Positions 8,445 to 16,190 of a stretch of 21,125 nt of DNA are shown piece by piece. Under the pieces are notes generated by a model. That model had not been told where the DNA came from. It saw only the letters and a program-made list of their open reading frames with translations, and did not search any database. The stretch lies in the NCBI GenBank assembly GCA_003427395.1, contig BFEA01000769.1, positions 318,314 to 339,438 on the forward strand. Reading direction: 5' to 3'. Each line of letters begins with the position of its first letter. Position 1 is the stretch's first letter. A program made the position numbers and the translations under genes. The DNA comes from Chara braunii. Taxonomy: Eukaryota > Streptophyta > Charophyceae > Charales > Characeae.

Positions 8445-9281
8445 AACTCTGCACGTAAACGTGTGCCTGAAGCCTAATGGGAGCAGGAAACGCCAGAAGG
8501 TCCCCCATAGGGAGAACCCCACGAGCAGGCCGTACATAGGGCAGTCATCCATGGTGTGTGGTGCACAACTGGAGACTGTTCCACTCCTCACAACTTAGAC
8601 CTACCCACTGACTGACAAACTGACTCTTTAAGGACTACAAAATCCCTGTAGGATCCTGTCAACTATGGTCCTTAGCCTAGACTTGCTACTAAGGCTGTCA
8701 CTACAGGACTTCACTGCTGATCAGAAGGCATTTAAGGAGATCCCTCATAACTCCTCAGGAATTCTTTAACGTCACAAACAGGACGACGCGATCAGCAAGT
8801 CCTCTCAAGACTTAGACGGCCGGTTGTGCAGCCCACAACTCGGATTTTGGGCCAACCATGTAAAACTGAGCAGCCCGCCGGCCAGTACCGTTCCTTGGGA
8901 GGGCTAGTCCTCCAGGACGTGTCAGTCGTCACACATGGACAGCAGCCCTGCTCAGCCCGTGTGGGTTTGGTCAACACAACTCTACGCCTCATACACACAG
9001 ATCCTATCACCTGAACAGAAAAGACTCAATGCAGAAAGAAGAGACAAACAGACAGACTCGACAAGTACCATGGGGTGAGTGCACATCCATAGGGCGAGGG
9101 GATAGGCTGAAGGCTTGGCGAGATTATACCAACTCCAACTTGGTCATATTCGTGGTCAACAGCTCCGGTCAACACTCGTAAAATCACCAACCTTCACCTT
9201 CCTCCTCTCTCCTTTTTTTCTTCTTTTCACCCCGGCTATGGCTTCTCTCCTTCCTCGTCTCTCCTTCATGGTCTCTCCTTT

Positions 9282-9358
<77 letters not shown>

Positions 9359-9480
9359 CATTATCTGGTGCAGGTGCGTGGCGGTTTCCTGCTATGGTGC
9401 AACTGCTGACGTGGCGCTTAGCTGGCGCCCTTCCTCCTCTTGTTCACGGCGATGATGGCGATGTGGAACAGCGGGAACCT
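8445..9480 (-). other. 5' untranslated leader of element 1
   Basis: The roughly 1 kb between the primer-binding site and the presumed Gag start has no retroelement domain in any frame. It includes a long GA tract (read on the minus strand) at 9294-9350. Packaging and translation signals are expected in this part of the RNA, but none can be named from the sequence. Confidence 0.6.
9294..9350. repeat. (CT)n microsatellite in element 1 leader
   Basis: About 28 uninterrupted CT units within a longer pyrimidine-rich region (9185-9360). On the RNA-like strand it is a GA run, about 130 nt downstream of the primer-binding site. Confidence 0.95.
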
Positions 9481-9493
9481 TGCTCCGATACCA
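9481..9493 (-). other. Primer-binding site, tRNA-iMet type
   Basis: The minus strand reads TGGTATCGGAGCA one base after the end of the 5' LTR, continuing AGGTT. The 3' end of plant initiator-Met tRNA would pair with TGGTATCAGAGCCAGGTT; two mismatches are seen in 18 positions. This fixes both the LTR border and the element's orientation. Confidence 0.93.
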
Positions 9494-9494
9494 A

Positions 9495-10449
9495 TGCAAT
9501 CAGACTCATCTTCTTTCTCACTTAGCATGCATGAAACAGATGGCAATCACACTGGCGACAAGCGCCCACACCAAGCTCAGAGAAATCGTGGCCAAGAACA
9601 CAGTTCAGGTTCAACTTGCTTCGAAATGGTTGTGGCGTCCGTGCGCCCTCACAACATCCTTCCACGTTGTATCCTCAGCAACAGTTCACATGCACACTAC
9701 TCTGGATCTCCCTGGATGTCCCACACACGCTCACAACTTACTGCACACTCATACACAAACACGTTGTAAACTATCTCTAACCTAGTGCAGCTATGGTTGC
9801 TTGCTACCTCTACCACTACTAGTGGCTATGGCCGCTTCGTCTCCCTCGCAGCCCTCTTCTCCCTCGGGCACCTGCAAACCTCCTTGCACAAGTCGCTCTG
9901 GCAACGCTTCCGCACGGCTCGCAGTCTGAATGAATGAATAAATGGACGCTGCTTCTGGATTTATACTTCGGTTGGTCGCCGGTCTGCTCCTTTCCACCGG
10001 GCCTAGGGTGCACACAGTCCCACATGATACTTGCTGACTGGACAAAGTGCGACTAGGACTGCGTACCGCTGACTGGACGAGGTTGGACTGCCCACTTGCC
10101 CACTTGCCCACTTGCCTCTGGCCTGACTCTGGCGACTCTCGAAAGACAACTTCCGGACCTTCCCAAAGTTTGTAGACTTGCCCTTTCGGGACTGTAGCAG
10201 CTACGACCTTGACCTTTCAGGATTGTAGCAGCTACGACTTCTACACAACTGTGACCCCTACTTGACAGACCTATGGTTCAAAACCCGACAACTACACAGA
10301 CCTACGACAGACAACAGCCAACTACCAAGACACAGGTCACAGGTTCAAACACACAGGGGTCGACTTGGTACTGTACACATGTGAGGACAAGGTCTAGGGA
10401 TCGAGCCCTGGGATCTGCATCTGCTACTGCAAAGGTGAAAACCGTTTCA
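9495..10449 (-). repeat. 5' LTR of element 1
   Basis: 955 bp, TG...CA, the partner of 1551-2495. It contains an extra 8-bp unit in a short tandem array (three CCCACTTG-type units at about 10090-10115 against two in the other LTR). On the minus strand U3 starts at 10449. A TATA box at 9959-9965 predicts transcription starting about 25-35 nt further on, so R and U5 occupy roughly the last 450 bp. Confidence 0.95.
9959..9965 (-). promoter_or_regulatory. TATA box of 5' LTR
   Basis: TATAAAT on the minus strand in an invariant block shared by both LTRs (GGATTTATACTTCGGTTGGT on the plus strand). It lies about 485 bp into the LTR, a plausible core promoter for the element RNA. Confidence 0.55.
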
Positions 10450-10454
10450 GTTCA
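10450..10454. repeat. Target-site duplication of element 1, right copy
   Basis: GTTCA, an exact copy of 1546-1550, directly after the CA of the right LTR. Confidence 0.93.
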
Positions 10455-11047
10455 GCAAAAATAAAATGCTACCTCAAAGAAAAGGGACATGCCTGACCTA
10501 CCAGGATGGACGCCTGGGGGCCCCCAACAACCATTGGGCCCCCGAAGCGGGGACCGTGTGGCGGGCTCAGCATGCAACAACGTGTGTGACCAACTGGGGA
10601 TAACCTGTGTGCTGGAATGGCCCGCGGGCCTGGTACTTACCTGTGGCTCTGTGTGTGCAGGGTTGCAGCAGGGAAGTGGCATAGAGTAGGCCCGCAGGGC
10701 CAAAAATACTCAAGTAGCGGTTAGGTAGGCATAAAAGGCAAACAGACATACCCTCGGGAGGCCGAGTTAGCTTTCATGAGTCTGGTAGGCTTACGGGGAG
10801 GTATCGGTCCAGTAGGTCTGAGTCTAGAGCCTGCGGGAGGGGAATATCAGACTGCAATGATGTTCCCTCGAAAAGTTGAAGGCACCAGTAGACTTGGAGG
10901 CTGCGCGGCCTAGAAGTAACCGCGCGAAGAGGCACTACTTCAATATATCAAGAAAGGAGGTGAAGAGCTCAGCCTCATTTGTTGGCGCTCACTTGCGGCC
11001 ATGCTGCTGGAGCGCTGACCAAGAAAGTGTGTCGCTGGGTGTAGGAA

Positions 11048-11133
11048 CAAGGCGGAGCTTGGTCCCCACCTTGGCAATGGTGGAGGTGACCAAGGCGGAG
11101 CTTGGCCCCCACCTTGGCAATGTGGCGGAGGCC
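11048..11133. repeat. 43-bp tandem duplication
   Basis: CAAGGCGGAGCTTGG followed by a CCCCACCTTGGCAATG block occurs at 11048 and again at 11091, an offset of 43 bases with few mismatches. Confidence 0.8.
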
Positions 11134-11298
11134 TACGAGTGAGGAAGGAGGAAGAAAATGGAGGAGTGTGGCATACTGAGCACCACACAGGCCCCCACAG
11201 CGCCCATCCAGGCAGGACAGAGGTTAGGTAGAGGCCCATCAGGCATGTGTCGTTTCAGCCTAGGTAGGCCCCATAGGTCGGTAGGCCGTAGGTAGGCC

Positions 11299-11319
11299 CT
11301 GGCGCCCGTTTGGCGCCAG
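11299..11319. promoter_or_regulatory. GGCGCC palindrome / stem-loop with E2F-like site
   Basis: CTGGCGCC and GGCGCCAG flank a 5-base loop, giving a perfect 8-bp inverted repeat. The right arm with its flank reads TTTGGCGCC, which matches the E2F consensus TTTSSCGC. Four more GGCGCC copies follow within 120 bp, all upstream of the TATA box at 11475. A regulatory role is inferred only from motif and position. Confidence 0.35.
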
Positions 11320-11366
11320 ACCCGGTATAGGCCCAGTAGGCGCCAGGCCGTTTCAGGCCCTGTTTC

Positions 11367-11386
11367 AAATTCGAAGATTCGAATTT
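11367..11386. repeat. 8-bp perfect inverted repeat (AAATTCGA / TCGAATTT)
   Basis: Two perfect arms are separated by 4 bases about 90 bp upstream of the TATA box at 11475. Its function is unknown. Confidence 0.6.
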
Positions 11387-11474
11387 CAGCACCAACTTAG
11401 GCGCCAGACTTTTGGGCGCCAGGGACTGGCGCCGTTCGACATTGGCAAGAGCAGCCTCCCAGCCGGACCAGTGC

Positions 11475-11482
11475 TATATATA
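11475..11482 (+). promoter_or_regulatory. TATA box of right repeat module
   Basis: TATATATA in the context GCTATATATAGCTGG, the counterpart of 921-935. The nearest downstream open frame (11656-11847) is short and low in complexity, so no gene is assigned to it. Confidence 0.45.
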
Positions 11483-11501
11483 GCTGGTCCGCCTAGGAGG
11501 C

Positions 11502-11551
11502 TTCATTCAGTCTTGAGGCATTCAGCTTCATTCAGTCTTGAGGCATTCAGC
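11502..11551. repeat. 25-bp perfect tandem duplication
   Basis: TTCATTCAGTCTTGAGGCAT plus TCAGC occurs twice in direct succession without a mismatch, 20-70 bp downstream of the TATA box. The left module lacks it. Exact identity in an otherwise diverged region points to a recent event. Confidence 0.92.
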
Positions 11552-12235
11552 AGTGACACTCTCCGAAGATGCTGCAGTGGTAGTAGGTGACGGTAGGAGT
11601 AGCCTTCCAGCCTGGGCGCTGCTAGGGTTGTAGGATAGCGCTAAGAGGGAGGTAAGTGGCGGAGGCCAAGGGACTTACCTGGGAGGTTACCTGTGATGCC
11701 ATCGCTCTAGCTTCGTCTCCAGGGTACCTGCAGCAAGGCGCCACCTTTCACGAGTTAGTACCTGGCACAGAGAGAAAGAGAAAGAGAGAGAGAGCTCCTC
11801 TTCTTCTTCTTCTTCCTCCAGTCCACCATCTCTCCCTCACCCTCTAGCTACCTGATTGCTCAGTATTGCCAAACTACGAGAGAGAGAAAGAGAGAGATTT
11901 GTGACTTCGGGATTTGATGACATTTGGATTCAGGCTCGACATTGGGACAGAGACATTGGATGGGGGTCTATTTGGGATCTATATCGAAGACATGGTGTTG
12001 ACGACATCCTCATCCTCCCCCTCCTCTTCGTTTGATCCCCCTCCTCATCCATGTATGATATGAGCCTGGCACATTCTTCCTGTGTGTAGCGCCAGGCCCC
12101 TTCACACCTTGCAATGATCATGATGTATGTTTGGTCTGCACTGCGACATTGATTGGTCTGATAATTGGTATTTCAGTTTTCCACTGTGCTATCTTGTACT
12201 ATGTGAGAGAGGTTGGTTCTTGTTTCTGGTCTGCA

Positions 12236-12463
12236 CCATAGCAGGTACGACTCCTGCTACTACTAAGACTTCTAACCTACAGACCTACAGTTCGAGACCC
12301 AACAACCAGACTACCTTCAACAAGCAAACGGGCAACTTCAAGACACCGATCGCGGGTTCAAACACACACATGGCGACTAATATTGTACACATGTAAGGGC
12401 GAGGTCTAGGGATCGAGCCCTGGGAACGAGATCTGCTACCATAAAGGCGAAAAAACCGTTTCA
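12236..12463 (-). repeat. Partial 3' LTR of element 2
   Basis: From 12463 toward lower positions the minus strand starts TGAAACGGTTTTTTCGCC. It follows the U3 of element 1 (GGGCTCGATCCCTAGACCT, then a TTTGAACCCG block) for about 228 bp. Similarity fades at about 12236-12240; beyond that the sequence is unrelated to the element 1 LTR. Either the LTR was truncated or it recombined with another sequence. Confidence 0.8.
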
Positions 12464-12475
12464 CTCCCACCGGCC
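12464..12475 (-). other. Polypurine tract of element 2
   Basis: GGCCGGTGGGAG on the minus strand, directly before the TG of the 3' LTR, homologous to 2496-2507. Confidence 0.7.
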
Positions 12476-12556
12476 TAAATTCGAGGTCTTCCGAGAATAT
12501 TTCAGTCTAAAGCAGAACCTTTACCTTTCTTATCTGTCGGGAACAGTCTCTAGAAG

Positions 12557-13021
12557 TTATCTTCGGGTAAACCAACGGTCGTCCTCCGGTTCTTGATACG
12601 CAAATCTGACTTTATACTGCTTCTGCGTACGACCTCTACCTCCTGTTCTAAATACATCTTCGTCTAGAATGCGGTCAATGTCGTACCTACCGTCCATGTC
12701 TAGAGGAATCATCGATCTCCTTGACGAAAATTGATGGCTTGTTGTGCAAGGTAACAACTTTGATACGTGGAAAACTGGATAGGTATGGAGGTGTGCTGGA
12801 ATCTCCACCGTATAGGACGACCCATCCTCTTCGCCCTTGACCTCTAAGACAAGCCACGGTCTTCTATACGTAGGCAACAATTTCAGTGAGATGTTTTCCT
12901 CAGGAGCAAACTCTTTGGACTTGACCCAGATTGAGTCGGCTACTTGAAACTTAGATGGACGACGATGCTCATTAGCTTGCTCTATCATCTTATGTTGGGC
13001 CTTCCTGAGGTTCTCTATCAC
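12557..13021 (-). pseudogene. Integrase C-terminal domain with chromodomain-like tail, element 2
   Basis: A 154-codon open piece. Residues 1-20 are the helix that follows the core (MIENLRKAQHKMIEQ). Residues 27-91 form the SH3-like domain (IWVKSKEFAP, KLLPTYRRPWLVL, IPAHLHTYPVFHVSKLLP). After a short basic linker, residues 113-154 read RYDIDRILDEDVF, then QYKVRFAYQ and EPEDDRWFTRR, a divergent chromodomain with a Tyr/Trp pair and the acidic turn before Trp. The piece ends in a TAA, followed in frame by LLETVPD, which is also seen in element 1. It is the most complete version of this tail in the window. In chromoviruses such tails bind histone marks and guide integration; whether this one binds methyl-lysine is unknown. 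Confidence 0.82.
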
Positions 13022-13187
13022 TGTAGCTATCTCTTTCCCATGTTGTAACGCAAACTCCCTAGTACTGGGTGGTAGCCTCTGAGTGTGATCCAGGTTGAGT
13101 CCCTCAAAGGGTCCACGCGGTCTAAAGGACTTATGCAGTTCATTGGGAGTGCGACAAGTTGGTAGGTGAACATTGTTGTTCTACGTG

Positions 13188-13860
13188 CTAGCTACCTTTG
13201 GGAGCATCTCGTCCTCGTTGACTTCTAAGAACTTGTTGCAGGATCTTGTTCATTTGTTCAGTCTGACCGTTTGTCTCTGGATGACGGCCAAATGACATGA
13301 GTAACTTAGAGCCATATACCTTCATAAGTTCCTGCCAATTCAGTCTGATCGTTTGTCTCTGGATGACGACCAAATGAAATGAGTAACTTAGAGCCATATA
13401 CCTTCATAAGTTCCTACCAGTTCTGACTAGTGAACCTGGTATCTCTGTCGCTAACTATAGACAATGGTAGACCATGTTCACTGACCCAATGATAAAAAAA
13501 ACTTTGCTATTACTAAGTGAATTCGTGCCTCAAAAGGCAAAGGAACAAAAACTGCATATTTGCTAAATCTATCAACTATGACCATGACTTGGCTCTTGAC
13601 ATGCCTACTCTTGACCCCAGCGTCCAGGAAGTCTATGGACACAGACTGTCCGGGCCCTGATGGAATAGGTAAGGGTCTGAGAAGACCCAACGGGGCTCGC
13701 GTCGTAGTTTTGTTGCGTTGGCATACTTCGCAACTACGCACGTACTCTATACAGTGAGCTTTCATGCCGAGCTAAGTATAGGCACAAATCAGGTTGGTTA
13801 ACGTTTTCTGCCAACCGAAGTGCCCCTCAGTGTCATGACATTCCCCTAAAATCAGACTAC
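13188..13860 (-). pseudogene. Integrase zinc-binding and catalytic core, element 2
   Basis: The piece 13765-13478 has the end of the zinc-binding domain (CIEYVRSCEVCQRNK, with its CX2C) and the core start VSIDFLDAG with the first catalytic Asp. The second Asp (VSDRDT) lies near 13440 in another frame. The piece 13397-13188 holds GRHPETNGQTEQMNKILQQ, in which the catalytic Glu is intact, unlike element 1. Histidines of the HHCC motif (CHDTEGHFGW type) lie near 13825. An 82-bp tandem duplication between the second Asp and the Glu, together with short indels, breaks the frame. All three DDE residues therefore exist but not in one reading frame. Confidence 0.85.
13259..13422 (-). repeat. 82-bp tandem duplication inside integrase, element 2
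   Basis: 13259-13340 is repeated at 13341-13422 with five differences by eye (about 6%). The unit encodes the part of the core around ELMKVYGSKLLMSFGRHPE. Eighty-two is not a multiple of three, so the frame is lost. Confidence 0.93.
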
Positions 13861-13871
13861 GGATTTCCTTG

Positions 13872-15130
13872 CTATTGGGGACGCACATCTAATGCTTGCC
13901 TAAGAGCGCATAGTTCCCTCTCATAGGTAGATGTCGCTACCTTCTTTGAAGACAATCTAGCGGGGATGAACTCTACGGGTCTATATCCATTGCCATCGTC
14001 TTGTCGTAAAATAGCACCAATACCATATTGACTTGCATCAGTTGTGACGATGAAGGGTAAAGATGGGTCGGCTACCTTGAGGACTGGGTACTCGATCAAG
14101 GCCCGCTTCAACTTTTTCAGGGCCGATGTACAGTCCTGGTCCCACTTCCATATTGCTTCTTTCTTTAACAATCTGCAAAGGGGAGCAACGATTGCGGAGA
14201 AGTTCCTCATGAACTTCCTATAATAATTTGCCAATCCTAGGAACGACCTCATTTCTGTGAGGGTACGCGCGGTTGGCCAATCTCTAATAGCTGCATCCTG
14301 TTGTCCTCAGGCTTTATGCCATCATCGTCTAACACGTGGCCCAGGTACAAAATCTTTGTCTTGACCCACTCGCACTTCTTCACATTGATATTGAAATTTG
14401 CTTCGTGCAACTTTTCCAAGATCAGCCTCAGATGAGCCTCATGCTCCCGAAGGGTCTTGCTAAAACTCAAAATATCATCCAAGTATACAACTACAAATCG
14501 ATCCAACCACGACCTAAATAAATCGTTCATACAGCGTTGGAACATAACCGGTGCGTTGGTTAGTCCAAAGGGCATCACTATGAACTCACAATTCCCATAT
14601 CTAGTCCTAAATGTCGTTTTGTATTGATCATCAGGGTGAACCTCTATCTGATAGTACCCTGACTTCAAGTCTATCTTGGGGAAGTACTTGCAACCCTGCA
14701 CCCGATCTAACAGATCATCTATACCGGGCAGTGGCTCTGCATTCTTCACAGTAACGGCGTTGAGACCCCTATAGTCAATGCACATTCTAAGTTCTCCCTC
14801 TTTCTTGGGGACGAAGAGAACAGGTGCTCCAAATGGAGACGAACTGGGCCTAATCCACCCCTTTTCGAGGAGCTCGTCTAACTGTCTGCGCAACTCCTCC
14901 AACTCCTTAGGAGACATCTTATACACTGCTCCTTTGGGAGTCTTACTGCCACACCCTATCTCAATACGGTGTTGGATAGGACGTGGAACTACTCCTGAAG
15001 GAGACTCTGACAAAACTGCGTACTCCTCCAACAACTTGGCAAGAAGTGGGTTGGTGAGTTCCTCCTTCTTAGGCTCAGTAACTGGCCTAACATAGGCCAC
15101 AAAGACCTGCTCTTCTAACTGCTCCACCAA
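13872..15130 (-). pseudogene. Reverse transcriptase and truncated RNase H, element 2
   Basis: The piece 15130-14249 (293 codons) holds a nearly complete [22 protein letters not shown] (90-109), [13 protein letters not shown] (115-126), motif A PKIDLKSGYYQIEV with the first catalytic Asp at 154 (codon 14669-14671), MPFGLTNAP (186-194), motif C VYLDD (215-219), and the thumb with KKCEWVKTKILYLGHVLDDD (251-270). A small shift near 14290 passes into 14252-13872, which has SFLGLANYYRKF, the connection, and the RNase H start VTTDASQYGIG and TYERELCALRQAL. It then stops abruptly where about 345 bp are deleted. Only two of the four RNase H acidic positions remain. Unlike element 1, both RT catalytic motifs are intact. 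Confidence 0.92.
13886..13893 (-). other. Deletion junction removing the RNase H C-terminal half, element 2
   Basis: The minus strand passes directly from ELCALRQAL to sequence that in element 1 follows the end of RNase H (the CVPNSKEIRSL-type linker before integrase, in another frame). The missing part corresponds to roughly 3870-4215 of element 1. The exact breakpoints cannot be fixed to the base. Confidence 0.8.
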
Positions 15131-15181
15131 TCATGCGAAAGCACGAGCACTGAGACAACAATGTGCTAGAGGATTATCTAC

Positions 15182-15625
15182 TCATGACACATGAAACAGG
15201 CAAGCCGTCTTGACGTCGCCTGCATGACTAGGAAGCCTACACTCATGCTCTCTTAAGTGCAGTGCGACTCCTGCTGCCTCTCCCCAGTCCATACCTAGGA
15301 CCACATCGAATGGGAGATTGTCCTCTACGAGGAGAGTCAAGGAATGGAGAACTCTCTCTACCTTCCCATCTTTCTCTAGGCGGAAGTATGCGTGGACTCC
15401 CTCGACGTAATCCTCGATTTGCATAATGCGATTATCCGTGAGGATGCTGACTATAGGATCTTCTAACTTCTCGACTTTCAGATTTAACTAATCTTCTGCA
15501 ACGCTTTTCTGCTAATATAGCTACGGGTGGCCCCACTATCTATTAGGGCCTCTACTCTGCCTCTAAAGACTTAAACATCAACTAACAATAGTTGCCCTTT
15601 TCCATCCTTCTTCATTTTGGCCCAC
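15182..15625 (-). pseudogene. Aspartic protease, element 2
   Basis: The active-site loop EALIDSGATRSYIS is encoded at about 15550-15510. A small indel near 15487 shifts the frame, after which the piece 15424-15182 continues with EDYVEGVHAYFRLEKDGK and the second strand FDVVLGMDW. The sequence upstream encodes MPAWAKMKKDGK, the counterpart of the start of the element 1 protease piece, with Trp where element 1 has a stop. Catalytic Asp-Ser-Gly is kept. One frameshift prevents translation as a whole. Confidence 0.82.
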
Positions 15626-15821
15626 GCTGGCATCCTCTCTTTTAGATCTTTTGCCAGTCCTGTGAGGGAAGCGCCTAGAGAGACTCTAACACAAGCAGTC
15701 TCTGAACAGCTAACTAGGCATTGGCCAGCAAACTCTGCCATAGGCACATGTGGTTCGGGAGTTTCTTTGTGGTGTGCGCACTCTTCTTCACATGGCCTAG
15801 GGTTAAGGGCAGCTGTAACCC

Positions 15822-15824
15822 CTA
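15822..15824 (-). other. In-frame TAG after the zinc knuckle, element 2
   Basis: The minus strand reads CGC TGG TAG GGG T, homologous to 6155-6157, in frame with the intact knuckle upstream and with QLPLT-type coding downstream. See the element 1 entry for interpretation. Confidence 0.5.
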
Positions 15825-16015
15825 CCAGCGGTTGCCTTTTGCTGCTTGTGCAGCCGATTGTCGAGCATCCCTATACTTGGGGCAATATTTGATGATATGC
15901 CCCAGGTCACCACAGTAGATGCATTGATCCTCATATATCCTCCTCTGCCAAAAAGTATGTTTCAAACCCAGCAATTCCTAGGGTCTGCCTTGAGGCAGAC
16001 CAGGGTGTCATTCAT
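15825..16015 (-). pseudogene. Gag nucleocapsid remnant with intact zinc knuckle, element 2
   Basis: At 15923-15882 the minus strand encodes CIYCGDLGHIIKYC, a perfect CX2CX4HX4C retroviral-type zinc knuckle. A basic tail (PKYRDARQSAAQAAKGNR) follows before the TAG. Upstream, similarity with the linker of element 1 runs to about 16015 and stops; the RG-rich part, capsid and coiled coil are missing. This is the 5' end of what remains of the element. Confidence 0.88.
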
Positions 16016-16190
16016 AGGGCTGGCCAGCAGCATCCCCACTCAGTTGAGGTGCTGCCCACATTCTGATTGGATGTGGAGTGGAGAGCAACATTATGCTGCT
16101 AGAGTGCTGAGGGTCAGCGAGTAAGGGGAAGGGTGGAGTGGAGGTCTGCAGTGAGAGAGGAAAGGAGAGGCTGTCATAGCCATCGAGCTG
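16016..16190. other. Junction DNA of unknown origin
   Basis: Sequence beyond the breakpoint of element 2 has no similarity to element 1 and no convincing coding capacity. It leads into the repeat array at 16190. Confidence 0.4.

Larger units (their letters stand above)
1551..10449 (-). mobile_element. Element 1: full-length, decayed Ty3/gypsy LTR retrotransposon
   Basis: An 8,899-bp element is bounded by two LTRs in direct orientation (1551-2495 and 9495-10449), each TG...CA, flanked by a perfect 5-bp duplication. On the minus strand the order is 5' LTR, tRNA-iMet primer-binding site, leader, gag, protease, reverse transcriptase, RNase H, integrase, chromodomain-like tail, polypurine tract and 3' LTR. 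That order, with integrase after RNase H, defines Ty3/gypsy and not Ty1/copia. By my manual alignment the LTRs differ at about 44 substitutions plus two small indels (8 bp and 2 bp), about 5%, mostly transitions. None of the coding regions is intact: there are at least four breaks in gag and several in pol, including loss of an RT and an integrase catalytic residue. It cannot move on its own. It was inserted into the DNA that holds the module at 143-1311. Confidence 0.96.
10602..11900 (+). repeat. Diverged promoter-bearing repeat module, right copy
   Basis: Shares ordered landmarks and orientation with 143-1311 (see that entry). Features of this copy are GTAGGCC-type heptamers at 11255-11345, six GGCGCC palindromes at 11301-11435, a TATA box at 11475, a 25-bp tandem duplication just downstream of it, a splice-donor-like AGGTAAGT at 11650-11657 and GA/CT tracts at 11769-11898. 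No open reading frame of known type was found. An LTR of an older, perhaps non-autonomous retroelement split by element 1 is possible but unproven. Confidence 0.45.
12236..16015 (-). mobile_element. Element 2: truncated Ty3/gypsy element related to element 1
   Basis: The same domain order as element 1 on the minus strand: zinc knuckle (15923-15882), protease, RT, RNase H start, integrase, chromodomain-like tail, polypurine tract and the first about 228 bp of a 3' LTR. It is clearly homologous to element 1 but more diverged than the two LTRs of element 1 are from each other. It stops at its gag end about 90 bp beyond the zinc knuckle (homology ends near 16015, counterpart about 6349) and inside the LTR near 12236. 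No 5' LTR, primer-binding site or capsid region is present, and no target-site duplication can be assigned. About 345 bp of RNase H and linker are deleted at 13886-13893. Confidence 0.93.

Noticed and set aside
9115-9525. Plus-strand open frame with a long Ser-Leu repeat
   Set aside because: The repeat is the translation of the CT microsatellite, and the frame lies antisense to the element leader and crosses the primer-binding site into the LTR.
11260-11345. Short GTAGGCC repeats as a CRISPR-like array
   Set aside because: Units of 7-8 bases with irregular spacing, in a eukaryotic repeat context. There are no direct repeats with uniform spacers.
1551-16015. One large composite element made of elements 1 and 2
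   Set aside because: Element 1 has its own matching LTRs and a perfect 5-bp target duplication at both ends, and 1.8 kb of unrelated DNA separates it from element 2.
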